A stretch of 64,000 bases of DNA from Amycolatopsis keratiniphila subsp. keratiniphila (GTDB lineage: Bacteria > Actinomycetota > Actinomycetes > Mycobacteriales > Pseudonocardiaceae). The notes beneath the pieces were generated by a model that was given only the letters and a program-made list of their open reading frames with translations, ran no database searches and had not been told where the DNA came from. Within the stretch, counting starts at the first letter, position 1, and each line of letters opens with the position of its first letter. The translations under genes and the position numbers were made by a program. Location of the stretch: NCBI RefSeq assembly GCF_001620365.2, contig NZ_LQMT02000022.1:1-64000 (forward strand), in the 5' to 3' direction. Shown here in pieces: positions 7,648-15,039 of this stretch.

Positions 7648-9069
7648 ATGGCGGACGTGGAGCAGAAATCCGTACGCGAAACCGTGGTTTCGAACTGGAC
7701 GAACGACGTCCTTCCCAGCCTGTCCGGCCTGGTGGCGATCCCCGCCCTGTCGCCGGCGTTCGACGCCGAGTGGGCGAAGACCGGCCATCTCGCCGCCGCC
7801 GTCGAGCACGTCCGCTCCTGGATCGCCGCGCGGGAGATCCCCGGCGCGACGCTCGAGGTCGTGGAGCTCGAAGGCCGCAGCCCGCTGCTGGTCGTCGACA
7901 TCCCGGCGACGTCCGAAGCCGCCGACAAGGGCACCGTGCTGATGTACGGGCACCTCGACAAGCAGCCCCCGGTCGGTGGCTGGTCCGAGGGGCTCGCCCC
8001 GTGGACGCCGGTGATCCGCGACGGCAGGCTGTACGGCCGCGGCGCGGTCGACGACGGCTACTCCGGCTACGCGGCGACGACGGCGATCGAGGCCGTGCGC
8101 GCCGCCGGTGGCGAGCACTCCCGCGCGGTCGTGCTGCTGGAGACCGGTGAGGAATCCGGCAGCCCGGATCTGCCCGCCTACGTCGAGCATCTGAAGGAGA
8201 AGCTCGGCGCGGTCTCGCTGGTCGTCTGCCTCGACGCCGGCGGCACCGACTACAAGCGCCTGTGGCTGACCACCAGCCTGCGCGGCATGCTGCACGTCAA
8301 CGTCACCGTGAAGGTGCTCGAGTCCGCGCAGCACTCCGGAATGGCCAGCGGCATCGTGGCGAGCTCGTTCCGCGTCCTGCGTGTCCTGCTCGACCGGATC
8401 GAGAACGCCGAAACCGGCGAGATCAAGCTCGCCGAGCTGAGCGTCGACATCCCGGAGAACCGCGTCGAGGACGCTCGCGGTGTCGTCGAGATCGCGCCCG
8501 GCGCGGCGAAAACGCTCTTCCCGGTGGTCGGCCGGACGGTGTCCGACGACGATCTGGAGCTGCTGCTCAACAACTCGTGGCGGCCGACGCTGTCGGTGAT
8601 CGGCGCGGAGGGCTTCCCGCTCCCGGCCGACGCGGGCAACGTGCTGCGCGACAGCACCACGCTCACCCTGAGCTTCCGCCTGCCGCCGACTGCCAATGCG
8701 CAGGCCGCGATGGAGGCGGTCCGCCGCGTGCTCACCACCGACGTGCCGTACGACGCTTCGGTGGAGCTCGGCGACTTCCAGGCGGAGAACGGCTGGAACG
8801 CTCCGGACACCGCGCCGTGGCTCGACGAGGTGCTCCACCGCGTCAGCGGCGAGGTCTTCGGTGAGCCGCACAAGAGCTTCGGCATGGGCGGGTCGATCCC
8901 GTTCATGGGGTTGCTCGGCGAGAAGTACCCGGACGCGCAGTTCGTGGTCACCGGTGCTTGCGGGCCGGATTCGAACATCCACGTGCCGGACGAGTGGCTG
9001 AACATCGACTTCGCGCAGCGGGTCACCGAGGCGGTCGCGCACATCCTGGACGCGCACGCGCGGAGCTGA
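7648..9069 (+). CDS. M20 family metallopeptidase (dipeptidase)
   Basis: A 473-residue zinc peptidase of the M20 family, cytosolic, resembling dipeptidases such as carnosinase/CPG2. Metal-ligand motifs are visible: YGHLDKQP (His and Asp), GRGAVDDG (bridging Asp), the catalytic glutamate in ETGEESGS, and LDAGG. A dimerisation/lid domain lies between about residues 220 and 380. Start is given as ATG 7648; a GTG at 7657 is also possible since neither has a strong ribosome site. It is divergent from bkdABC. Confidence 0.88.
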   Translation: MADVEQKSVRETVVSNWTNDVLPSLSGLVAIPALSPAFDAEWAKTGHLAAAVEHVRSWIAAREIPGATLEVVELEGRSPLLVVDIPATSEAADKGTVLMYGHLDKQPPVGGWSEGLAPWTPVIRDGRLYGRGAVDDGYSGYAATTAIEAVRAAGGEHSRAVVLLETGEESGSPDLPAYVEHLKEKLGAVSLVVCLDAGGTDYKRLWLTTSLRGMLHVNVTVKVLESAQHSGMASGIVASSFRVLRVLLDRIENAETGEIKLAELSVDIPENRVEDARGVVEIAPGAAKTLFPVVGRTVSDDDLELLLNNSWRPTLSVIGAEGFPLPADAGNVLRDSTTLTLSFRLPPTANAQAAMEAVRRVLTTDVPYDASVELGDFQAENGWNAPDTAPWLDEVLHRVSGEVFGEPHKSFGMGGSIPFMGLLGEKYPDAQFVVTGACGPDSNIHVPDEWLNIDFAQRVTEAVAHILDAHARS

Positions 9070-9088
9070 TCTCCCGGCTCACGCTGCA

Positions 9089-9105
9089 ATGAACGGGCCG
9101 TTCAT
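9089..9105. repeat. 17-bp palindrome ATGAACGG-N-CCGTTCAT, copy 1
   Basis: Perfect 8-bp arms with a single central G, between the M20 gene and the hydrolase gene. The same palindrome with a central A occurs at 26971-26987. It could be a repeat family or a regulator site. It lies close to the hydrolase ribosome site (start 9122). Confidence 0.6.
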
Positions 9106-9121
9106 AGCGCTCGGGAGGATC

Positions 9122-9979
9122 ATGTTCGAAGGCTTCGAGCTCGAAAACGTCGACACCGGCGAAGTGACCCTCAGGGTCCGCCACGGCGGATCGGGGCCGC
9201 CCCTCGTCCTCCTGCACGGACATCCCCGCACCCACACCACCTGGTACGACGTCGCGCCGCGGCTCGCGGACGCGTTCACCGTCGTCTGCCCGGATCTCCC
9301 CGGCTACGGCCAGTCCTCGAAACCCGAGACCACCGAAGACCACTCAGCGCATTCGAAACGCGCCATGGCCAGGCACATCGTCGCGCTCATGCGGCATCTC
9401 GGCCACGAGCGGTTCGCCGTCGCCGGCCACGATCGCGGCAGTTACGTGGCGCACCGGCTGGCCATGGACCATCCCGAAGCGGTCACCAAGCTGGTCATCC
9501 TCGACGGCGTCCCGATCGGTGAGGCGCTCGCGCGCGCCGACGCGGACTTCGCGCGGAAATGGTGGCACTGGTTCTTCTTCGGCCAGCTCGCGAAACCCGC
9601 CGAGCGGGTGATCAACGCCGACCCGGACGCCTGGTACGGCGGTGACCCCGAAGCCATGGGCGCCGAGAACCACGCCGACTTCCTGCGCGCGATCCACGAT
9701 CCCGAGACGGTCCACGCGATGCTCGAGGACTACCGCGCGGGCCTCGGGCCCGACCGCGAAGCCGACGACGCCGACAAGGAGGCCGGGCGGAAGCTCGCTT
9801 GTCCCGTCCTCATGCTGTGGTCCAGCCGCGACGACATGGCCGAGCTGTACGGCGACCCGATCGCGGTGTGGCGTGAATGGGCCGACGATGTCCGCGGCTT
9901 CGCCATCGAGTCCGGGCACCACGTCGCCGAGGACAACCCGGCCGACCTCGCGGCGGCGCTACGCGAGTTCCTGGCCTGA
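9122..9979 (+). CDS. Alpha/beta hydrolase, haloacetate dehalogenase-like
   Basis: A 285-residue alpha/beta hydrolase. The nucleophile is aspartate (D104 in GHDRGSYVAH), as in haloacetate/fluoroacetate dehalogenases and epoxide hydrolases. The oxyanion region is HGHPRTHTTW. A WHWFFFG segment resembles the halide-pocket His-Trp of fluoroacetate dehalogenase, and the catalytic His lies in SGHHVAEDNP. The ATG at 9122 follows GGGAGG by five bases; the longer frame from 9089 begins inside a palindrome and is rejected. An epoxide hydrolase is the main alternative. Confidence 0.82.
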   Translation: MFEGFELENVDTGEVTLRVRHGGSGPPLVLLHGHPRTHTTWYDVAPRLADAFTVVCPDLPGYGQSSKPETTEDHSAHSKRAMARHIVALMRHLGHERFAVAGHDRGSYVAHRLAMDHPEAVTKLVILDGVPIGEALARADADFARKWWHWFFFGQLAKPAERVINADPDAWYGGDPEAMGAENHADFLRAIHDPETVHAMLEDYRAGLGPDREADDADKEAGRKLACPVLMLWSSRDDMAELYGDPIAVWREWADDVRGFAIESGHHVAEDNPADLAAALREFLA

Positions 9980-10003
9980 CTCGCGGGCCGGACCGGTACT
10001 TTC

Positions 10004-10131
10004 GCGTGACTGGATGGACGACACGCGTGATCAGACGGACGACACGCGTGATTGAACGGACGACACGGGGCGGGGACTCCGGCGCGCGTGTGTCGTCCGT
10101 CCAATCACGCGTGTCGTCCCTTCGGTCACGC
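10004..10131. repeat. Inverted array of five 21-bp repeats
   Basis: Three direct 21-bp units (10004-10024, 10025-10045, 10046-10066) begin GCGTGA and end GGACGACAC. After a 23-base centre, two units in reverse orientation follow (10090-10110, 10111-10131). The whole can fold into a long hairpin. It lies between convergent genes ending at 9979 and 10148, where it could act as a two-way terminator. The centre shows no unit similarity. Confidence 0.85.
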
Positions 10132-10147
10132 CAAACCGCTCGGCCTC

Positions 10148-11146
10148 CTAGGCGAACTTGTTCAGCGCCGCGGTCAGTTCCGTCAGTTGCGGCGTGAAAC
10201 GCTGATACGAGAACGGCGTCTCGTTGTTCCACGGGATCAGCTTCCCGGCCTTCACCGCGGGCAGCTGGGCCCAGGTCGGCACGCCGCCGAGCCCGTCCGG
10301 GCCGAGCGACAGCGAACCGCCGCGGTTGTCGTACATGATCACGTCGGCCGGGTACTTGCCGATGTTCTCCCAGCTGATCTGCTGGTAGTAGCCGCCCTGG
10401 CTCTCGTCCGGCGCCTCCGGCGTGACGAAGTTCAGCCCCTTGCTCTGGTAGTGCTTCGAGGTCGCGAACTTCGGCGCGTTCGAGACGTAGACGGCGTCCT
10501 TCTGCGCGGACACGAGGAGGATCTTCAGCCCGGCGGCCTTCTTCGCCGCTTCGGCGAGCGCGGCGTCGGCCTTCTCGTACTCCTCCTTCGCGGCCTTGAT
10601 CGCCGGAGTCTCGGTGTCGGCGCCGAGCGCCTTCGCGAGCGCGATGAACTTCGCGATCCCTTCGGGCATCGAGATGTCCTGCAGCCGGACGCCGACGCTC
10701 GGCGCGGCCTTGTCGATCTTCTCCGTCTGCGTGTCCGGGACGTACCACATCTGGTCCTTGAGGTACATCACGCTGACCAGCAGCTGCGGATTCAACGAGA
10801 CGAACTTGTCGAAGTTGAACTCGTTCCACACGTTCCCGAGCGAGGTCACCGCGTTCAGGTCGACGCCGCCCGCCTGCGGGTCCGGCTTGCCGTCGGCGAA
10901 CTTCGACGGGCCGAAGATCCCGACCGACTTCACGCCGAGATCCCACAGCGCCGCCGCCGCGGTCACCTGCGCGACGATCCGCGTCGGCCGTTCGCCTTCG
11001 AGCTTGCGGCCGCGGTCGTCGGTGAAGGTCCAGGTCGCGCCCGCTCCCTGCGTGGGCGTCTCTTCCTGATAGCCGCAGGCGGTCAGGAGGCCGGTGGCGC
11101 CGAGCGCCGCGGTGCCGGCGAGAAAGCCGCGTCGGGAGAGGTGCAT
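10148..11146 (-). CDS. Iron-siderophore ABC transporter substrate-binding lipoprotein
   Basis: A 332-residue FecB/FhuD-type periplasmic-binding protein. The N-terminus carries twin arginines (SRRGFLAG) followed by a lipobox LTAC with Cys24, so it is probably a Tat-exported lipoprotein. The mature part has the two-lobe siderophore-binding fold (TWTFTDDRGRKLEGERPTRI, WNEFNFDKFVSLNPQLLVSV). It is divergent from two FecCD permease genes, with an IdeR/DmdR box between them, so all three are expected to be induced by iron shortage. Confidence 0.9.
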   Translation of the reverse strand: MHLSRRGFLAGTAALGATGLLTACGYQEETPTQGAGATWTFTDDRGRKLEGERPTRIVAQVTAAAALWDLGVKSVGIFGPSKFADGKPDPQAGGVDLNAVTSLGNVWNEFNFDKFVSLNPQLLVSVMYLKDQMWYVPDTQTEKIDKAAPSVGVRLQDISMPEGIAKFIALAKALGADTETPAIKAAKEEYEKADAALAEAAKKAAGLKILLVSAQKDAVYVSNAPKFATSKHYQSKGLNFVTPEAPDESQGGYYQQISWENIGKYPADVIMYDNRGGSLSLGPDGLGGVPTWAQLPAVKAGKLIPWNNETPFSYQRFTPQLTELTAALNKFA

Positions 11147-11182
11147 GGAGATCTTCTTTCGCCGTCGTACCGGATTTCGTCG

Positions 11183-11201
11183 TTAGGCTAGCCTTCCCTT
11201 A
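11183..11201. promoter_or_regulatory. IdeR/DmdR iron box
   Basis: TTAGGCTAGCCTTCCCTTA matches 17 of 19 positions of the DtxR/IdeR consensus TWAGGTWAGSCTWACCTWA. It lies in the short gap between the divergent siderophore binding protein and permease genes. An overlapping TAGGCT could serve as a -10 element for the rightward genes. Repression by iron-loaded IdeR/DmdR is inferred from the match. Confidence 0.8.
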
Positions 11202-11242
11202 TCGTGGACGCCATGGTCCAGGTCACGGAGCGCGGCACAACC

Positions 11243-12244
11243 ATGAGGACCAGCGTTTCCGTGAGAACGCTGGTCCTCGTCGGGTCTCTGGCAGCGCTCG
11301 TCGCGGTCATCCTCCTGTCGATCGGCTTCGGCTCGAATCGCCTCTCGCTCGGCGAAGTGCTGCACGCCCTCTTCGCCTACGACGGGAGCTACAACGACGT
11401 CGTCGTCCGCGACGATCGCCTGCCCCGCACGGTGCTCGGCGTCCTGGTCGGGATGGCGCTCGCGCTGGCCGGCTCGCTCATGCAGGCGATCACCCGCAAC
11501 CCGGTCGCGGAACCCGGCCTGCTCGGCATCAACCACGGTGCCGCCGTCGCGATCGTGCTCGGCTCGACGCTGCTCTCGGTGACTTCGCCCGGCGAGTACG
11601 TCTGGTTCGCCTTCGCCGGGGCACTCGCGGGCACCGCGCTGGTCTCGGTGATCGGCGGGACACGCGGTGCGACGAGCCCGCTGAGGCTGGTGCTGGCCGG
11701 TGTCGCCATCCAGGCGGTGTTCGTCGGGATCAACCAGGGTATGCAGCTGATCAACACGCACAACCTGCAGGCCATGCGGTTCTGGCTGGTCGGTTCGCTG
11801 GTGAACCGGAACCTGGATCAGCTGTCGGTCTTGCTGCCGTTCTTCGTCGCGGGCGTGGTGATCGCGATCGTGCTGGCCCGGGCGCTGAACGCGTTGGCGC
11901 TGGGCGAGGACACGGCCCGCGGCCTCGGCGCGAATCCGGCGCTCGTCCGCGTGGCCGGGATGGTCGCCGTCGGCCTGCTTTCGGCGTCGGCGACCGCGGC
12001 CTGCGGGCCGATCGCCTTCGTCGGCCTGATGATCCCGCACGTCGTCCGGACGCTGATCGGCCAGGACGAGCGCTGGGTGATGCTGATTTCGGCGTTGCTC
12101 GGCCCGGTGCTGCTGCTCGGCTGCGACGTCCTCGGCCGCCTGCTCGGCTCGCCGGGCGAGATCCAGGTCGGCGTGATGACCGACGTCGTCGGCGGGATCG
12201 CGTTCGTGATCGTGGCCCGGCGACTGAAGGCGGTGCGCCGATGA
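11243..12244 (+). CDS. FecCD family iron-siderophore ABC permease, subunit 1
   Basis: A 333-residue polytopic permease of the FecCD/BtuC type with about nine to ten hydrophobic segments. Family motifs include RLPRTVLGVLVGMALALAGS, QAITRNPVAEPGLLGI and GPIAFVGLMIPHVVR. I chose ATG 11243 because the protein then begins in family fashion; an upstream in-frame GTG 11204 and ATG 11213 lie almost on the iron box and would give a nearly leaderless product. It pairs with the next gene, overlapping it by ATGA. Confidence 0.88.
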   Translation: MRTSVSVRTLVLVGSLAALVAVILLSIGFGSNRLSLGEVLHALFAYDGSYNDVVVRDDRLPRTVLGVLVGMALALAGSLMQAITRNPVAEPGLLGINHGAAVAIVLGSTLLSVTSPGEYVWFAFAGALAGTALVSVIGGTRGATSPLRLVLAGVAIQAVFVGINQGMQLINTHNLQAMRFWLVGSLVNRNLDQLSVLLPFFVAGVVIAIVLARALNALALGEDTARGLGANPALVRVAGMVAVGLLSASATAACGPIAFVGLMIPHVVRTLIGQDERWVMLISALLGPVLLLGCDVLGRLLGSPGEIQVGVMTDVVGGIAFVIVARRLKAVRR

Positions 12245-13245
12245 CCGCGCCCGTCCGTCGTGAGTCCGGTTTGGACAGACGATCGGTGCTCGTCGTCGCC
12301 GCGCTGGCCCTGGTGACGCTGACGCTCGTCGTGCTTTCCGTCGGCACCGGCGACTACGAGATGAGCCCCGGCGAAGTACTCGCCACCCTGTCCGGCCAAG
12401 GGACGAAGGCGCAGTACCTGGTCGTCATGGGACGGCTTCCGCGCGTGCTGGTCGCGATCCTCGCCGGGGCCGCGCTGGCGCTGGCCGGGGCGGTCTTCCA
12501 GACGATCACCCGGAATCCGCTCGGCAGCCCGGACATCATCGGCTTCACCACCGGTTCGGCGACCGGCGGCATCGTGACCCTGCTGCTCTTCGGCTCCGGC
12601 CCGGGACTCGTGTCGGTCGGCGCGCTGGTCGGCGGGCTGCTGACCGCGCTGGTCGTGATGGCGTTGTGCGCGCCGCACGGTCTGCTGAGTTCGCGGCTGG
12701 TGCTGCTCGGGATCGCGATCAGCGCGGTACTGGTCGGGGTGAACTCGTACCTGCTGGTGAAGGCGAACCTCGAAGCCGCGTCGCAGGCCGTCGGCTGGCT
12801 GGTCGGCGACCTTTCCGGCCGCGACTGGAGCTTCTTCGTGCCGCTGGCCGTCGCGGTGGTGGTGCTCGCCCCGGTCGTGTTCGCCAACGGCCGCGCGCTG
12901 CGCATGCTGGAGATGGGCGACGACACCGCCACCGGTATCGGCGTCGACGTCCACCGCGTGCGGCTGACCTTGGTGCTGGTCGCGGTCGCGCTGGTCGCCG
13001 CCGCCACCGCCGCGACCGGACCGCTGCCGTTCATCGCCCTCGCCGCGCCCCAGCTCGCGCGCCGGATGACGCGTCTGCCGGGGCCCAACCTGCTCGCCTC
13101 GGTCTTCGTCGGGGCCACGCTGGTCGTCGCGGCGGACTACCTCGGCCAGCGGTTGCTGGAGTCCTCGCTGCTGCCCGCGGGTGTCGTGGCGGCGGCCCTC
13201 GGCGGCGCGTACCTGCTCTGGCTGCTGCTTCGGAGACGTGCCTAG
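12241..13245 (+). CDS. FecCD family iron-siderophore ABC permease, subunit 2
   Basis: A 334-residue FecCD permease, partner of the preceding gene, with RLPRVLVAILAGAALALAGA, QTITRNPLGSPDIIGFT and GPLPFIALAAPQLARRM motifs. Its ATG overlaps the preceding TGA. No ATP-binding (FecE/FhuC) gene follows, so the pair must use an ATPase encoded elsewhere. Its TAG shares a CTAG with the TAG of the convergent transglutaminase gene. Confidence 0.9.
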   Translation: MTAPVRRESGLDRRSVLVVAALALVTLTLVVLSVGTGDYEMSPGEVLATLSGQGTKAQYLVVMGRLPRVLVAILAGAALALAGAVFQTITRNPLGSPDIIGFTTGSATGGIVTLLLFGSGPGLVSVGALVGGLLTALVVMALCAPHGLLSSRLVLLGIAISAVLVGVNSYLLVKANLEAASQAVGWLVGDLSGRDWSFFVPLAVAVVVLAPVVFANGRALRMLEMGDDTATGIGVDVHRVRLTLVLVAVALVAAATAATGPLPFIALAAPQLARRMTRLPGPNLLASVFVGATLVVAADYLGQRLLESSLLPAGVVAAALGGAYLLWLLLRRRA

Positions 13246-14084
13246 GTCAGCCGGGTCAGCTGAACTGAGACGTCCAAAGTGGACTGGCCGCCACCGGTGA
13301 AGATGCCCTTGAGCGGCGGCACGTCGGCGTAGTCCCGGCCGTACGCGACCCAGACGTGCCGCGGTCCGACCGGGATCGCGTTCGTCGGGTCGTAGGCCCA
13401 CCAGCCGCCGGTCCAGACGTCGACCCAGGCGTGGCTCTCGCCTTCGACCGTCTCGCCGAGTTTCGCCTCCGGTTTCGTGTGCAGATACCCGGAGACGTAG
13501 CGCGCGGGGACGCCGATCGCTCGCAGCATCACCAGCGTGACATGCGCGAAGTCCTGGCAGACGCCTTCGCGCGCACGCCACGCGTCGGTCGCCGTGCTGT
13601 GCACGCCGGTCGTCCCCGGCTGGTACTTGAGCTGCTGGTTGACCCATTCGCACACCGCGAGCACGGCCTCCGCCGGGTCGAGCCCCTTCCGCAGTTCGCG
13701 CGCGACCTTCGTCAGCTCCGGATCGCGGGGCGTGTACGGCGTCGGTGTCAGGTACTCGGTGCGGTGGTCGACCACGGTGTCACTGCGCAGGTCCTTCCAC
13801 GTCGCCGAACGGACCGGCTCGCCTTCGTCGGCGGTCTCGACCACCGACGTCGCGAGCACGGTGAACTCGGTGTGCGGCGCGTGAAGGTCGAACGAGGTCA
13901 CGACGGTGCCCCAGTAATCCGTGTACCGGTAAGCACGGGTCGCCGGCGTCGTCTCGACCCGGTTCACGACCGTGGTCTGCCGGCGGTCGGAGCGCGGGGT
14001 CAGCCGCGCCTCGTTGTACGACTGAGTGGCCGGCGTCGCGTACCGGTACCCGGTCCGGTGGGCCACCCGAAGCTGCCAGGTCAC
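13242..14084 (-). CDS. Transglutaminase family protein
   Basis: A 280-residue protein with an N-terminal beta domain (HRTGYRYATPATQSYNEARL) and a transglutaminase-like catalytic domain. The catalytic Cys lies in REGVCQDFAHV, the His in GESHAWVDVW and the Asp in YDPTNA. The GTG at 14084 overlaps the TGA of the alpha-E gene (GTGA). It belongs to the conserved ATP-grasp/alpha-E/transglutaminase operon, for which peptide-like bond formation or cleavage has been proposed; substrates are unknown. Confidence 0.9.
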   Translation of the reverse strand: MTWQLRVAHRTGYRYATPATQSYNEARLTPRSDRRQTTVVNRVETTPATRAYRYTDYWGTVVTSFDLHAPHTEFTVLATSVVETADEGEPVRSATWKDLRSDTVVDHRTEYLTPTPYTPRDPELTKVARELRKGLDPAEAVLAVCEWVNQQLKYQPGTTGVHSTATDAWRAREGVCQDFAHVTLVMLRAIGVPARYVSGYLHTKPEAKLGETVEGESHAWVDVWTGGWWAYDPTNAIPVGPRHVWVAYGRDYADVPPLKGIFTGGGQSTLDVSVQLTRLT

Positions 14085-15028
14085 AGCGAAACCTCCGCAC
14101 CGCTCCAGGCCACCCAAGGCGACGAATGGAAGTACTGCACCGAAACCGCGTCGCCGATGTCCTTGATCGAGGTCTGCAGGGCGCCGAGCCGTTTCGGCAG
14201 ATCCTCCAGCAGATCCGACGGCCGCAGGAACTCCAGCTCGCTGCGCGCGCGGCCGAGCTGCCGCAGCGCTTCGGACTTCTCGTTGGCACGGGAGTTGACG
14301 CCGGGGTCGAGCCGCTCCAGGCATTCTTCGGCCTGCCGGAGCGCGTGGAACACCGAACGCGGGAAGAGCGTGTCCCGCAACAGGAACTGCACGACCCGGG
14401 CGGCGTCGAGCGCGCCGCGATAGGTCCGCAGGTACGTGTCCTGCGCGCCCGCCGAGCGGAGCACGGTGATCCAGCCGGGTGACGACGCGCTGTCCTGCAC
14501 TCGGGAGAGCAGCAGCCGCACCACCATGTCGGCGCGTTCGACCGAGCGGCCGAGCACCATGAACAGCCAGCCGTCGTCGCGGCTCATCGTCGAATCGGCG
14601 AGTCCGGCGAACATCGCCGCGCGCTCCTCCACGAAGGAGAGGAACGCGTGCGGCCCGGCGCGGCGCGCGTACCGCTGCCGGTCCGGCACCGCGTTCCACG
14701 TGGCGTTCAGGCATTCCCACAGCTCGGTCGAGACGACCTCGCGGGCGCCGCGCGTGTTCTCGCGGGCGGAGTTGATCGAGCCGACGATCGACGCCGGATT
14801 GTCCTTGGCGTAGGCGACCAGTTCGGTCAGCTTCCACACGTCGAGGGTGTCCATGCCCTCGGGCGAGATGCCGAGGACGGCGAGCAGCTGGCGGCTCGCG
14901 TGGTCCGGGTCGACGCTCGCGTCTTCGAGCAGCTGATGCACGGAGACGTTGAGGATCCGGGAGGTGTCATCGGCGCGTTCGACGTACCGGCCGATCCAGT
15001 ACAGCGATTCCGCGTTGCGGGCGAGCAC
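14081..15028 (-). CDS. Alpha-E domain-containing protein
   Basis: A 315-residue all-helical alpha-E (DUF403) protein, with the N-terminal signature LARNAESLYWIGRYVERADDTSR and many conserved acidic and arginine residues. GTG 15028 follows GGGAGG by five bases. The family always travels with the circularly permuted ATP-grasp and transglutaminase-like proteins, as here. The biochemical function is unknown. Confidence 0.9.
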   Translation of the reverse strand: MLARNAESLYWIGRYVERADDTSRILNVSVHQLLEDASVDPDHASRQLLAVLGISPEGMDTLDVWKLTELVAYAKDNPASIVGSINSARENTRGAREVVSTELWECLNATWNAVPDRQRYARRAGPHAFLSFVEERAAMFAGLADSTMSRDDGWLFMVLGRSVERADMVVRLLLSRVQDSASSPGWITVLRSAGAQDTYLRTYRGALDAARVVQFLLRDTLFPRSVFHALRQAEECLERLDPGVNSRANEKSEALRQLGRARSELEFLRPSDLLEDLPKRLGALQTSIKDIGDAVSVQYFHSSPWVAWSGAEVSL

Positions 15029-15039
15029 ATCAACCTCCC

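Noticed and set aside
10004..10131. CRISPR-like array
   Set aside because: The 21-bp units are contiguous with no spacers and occur in both orientations; no cas genes are nearby.
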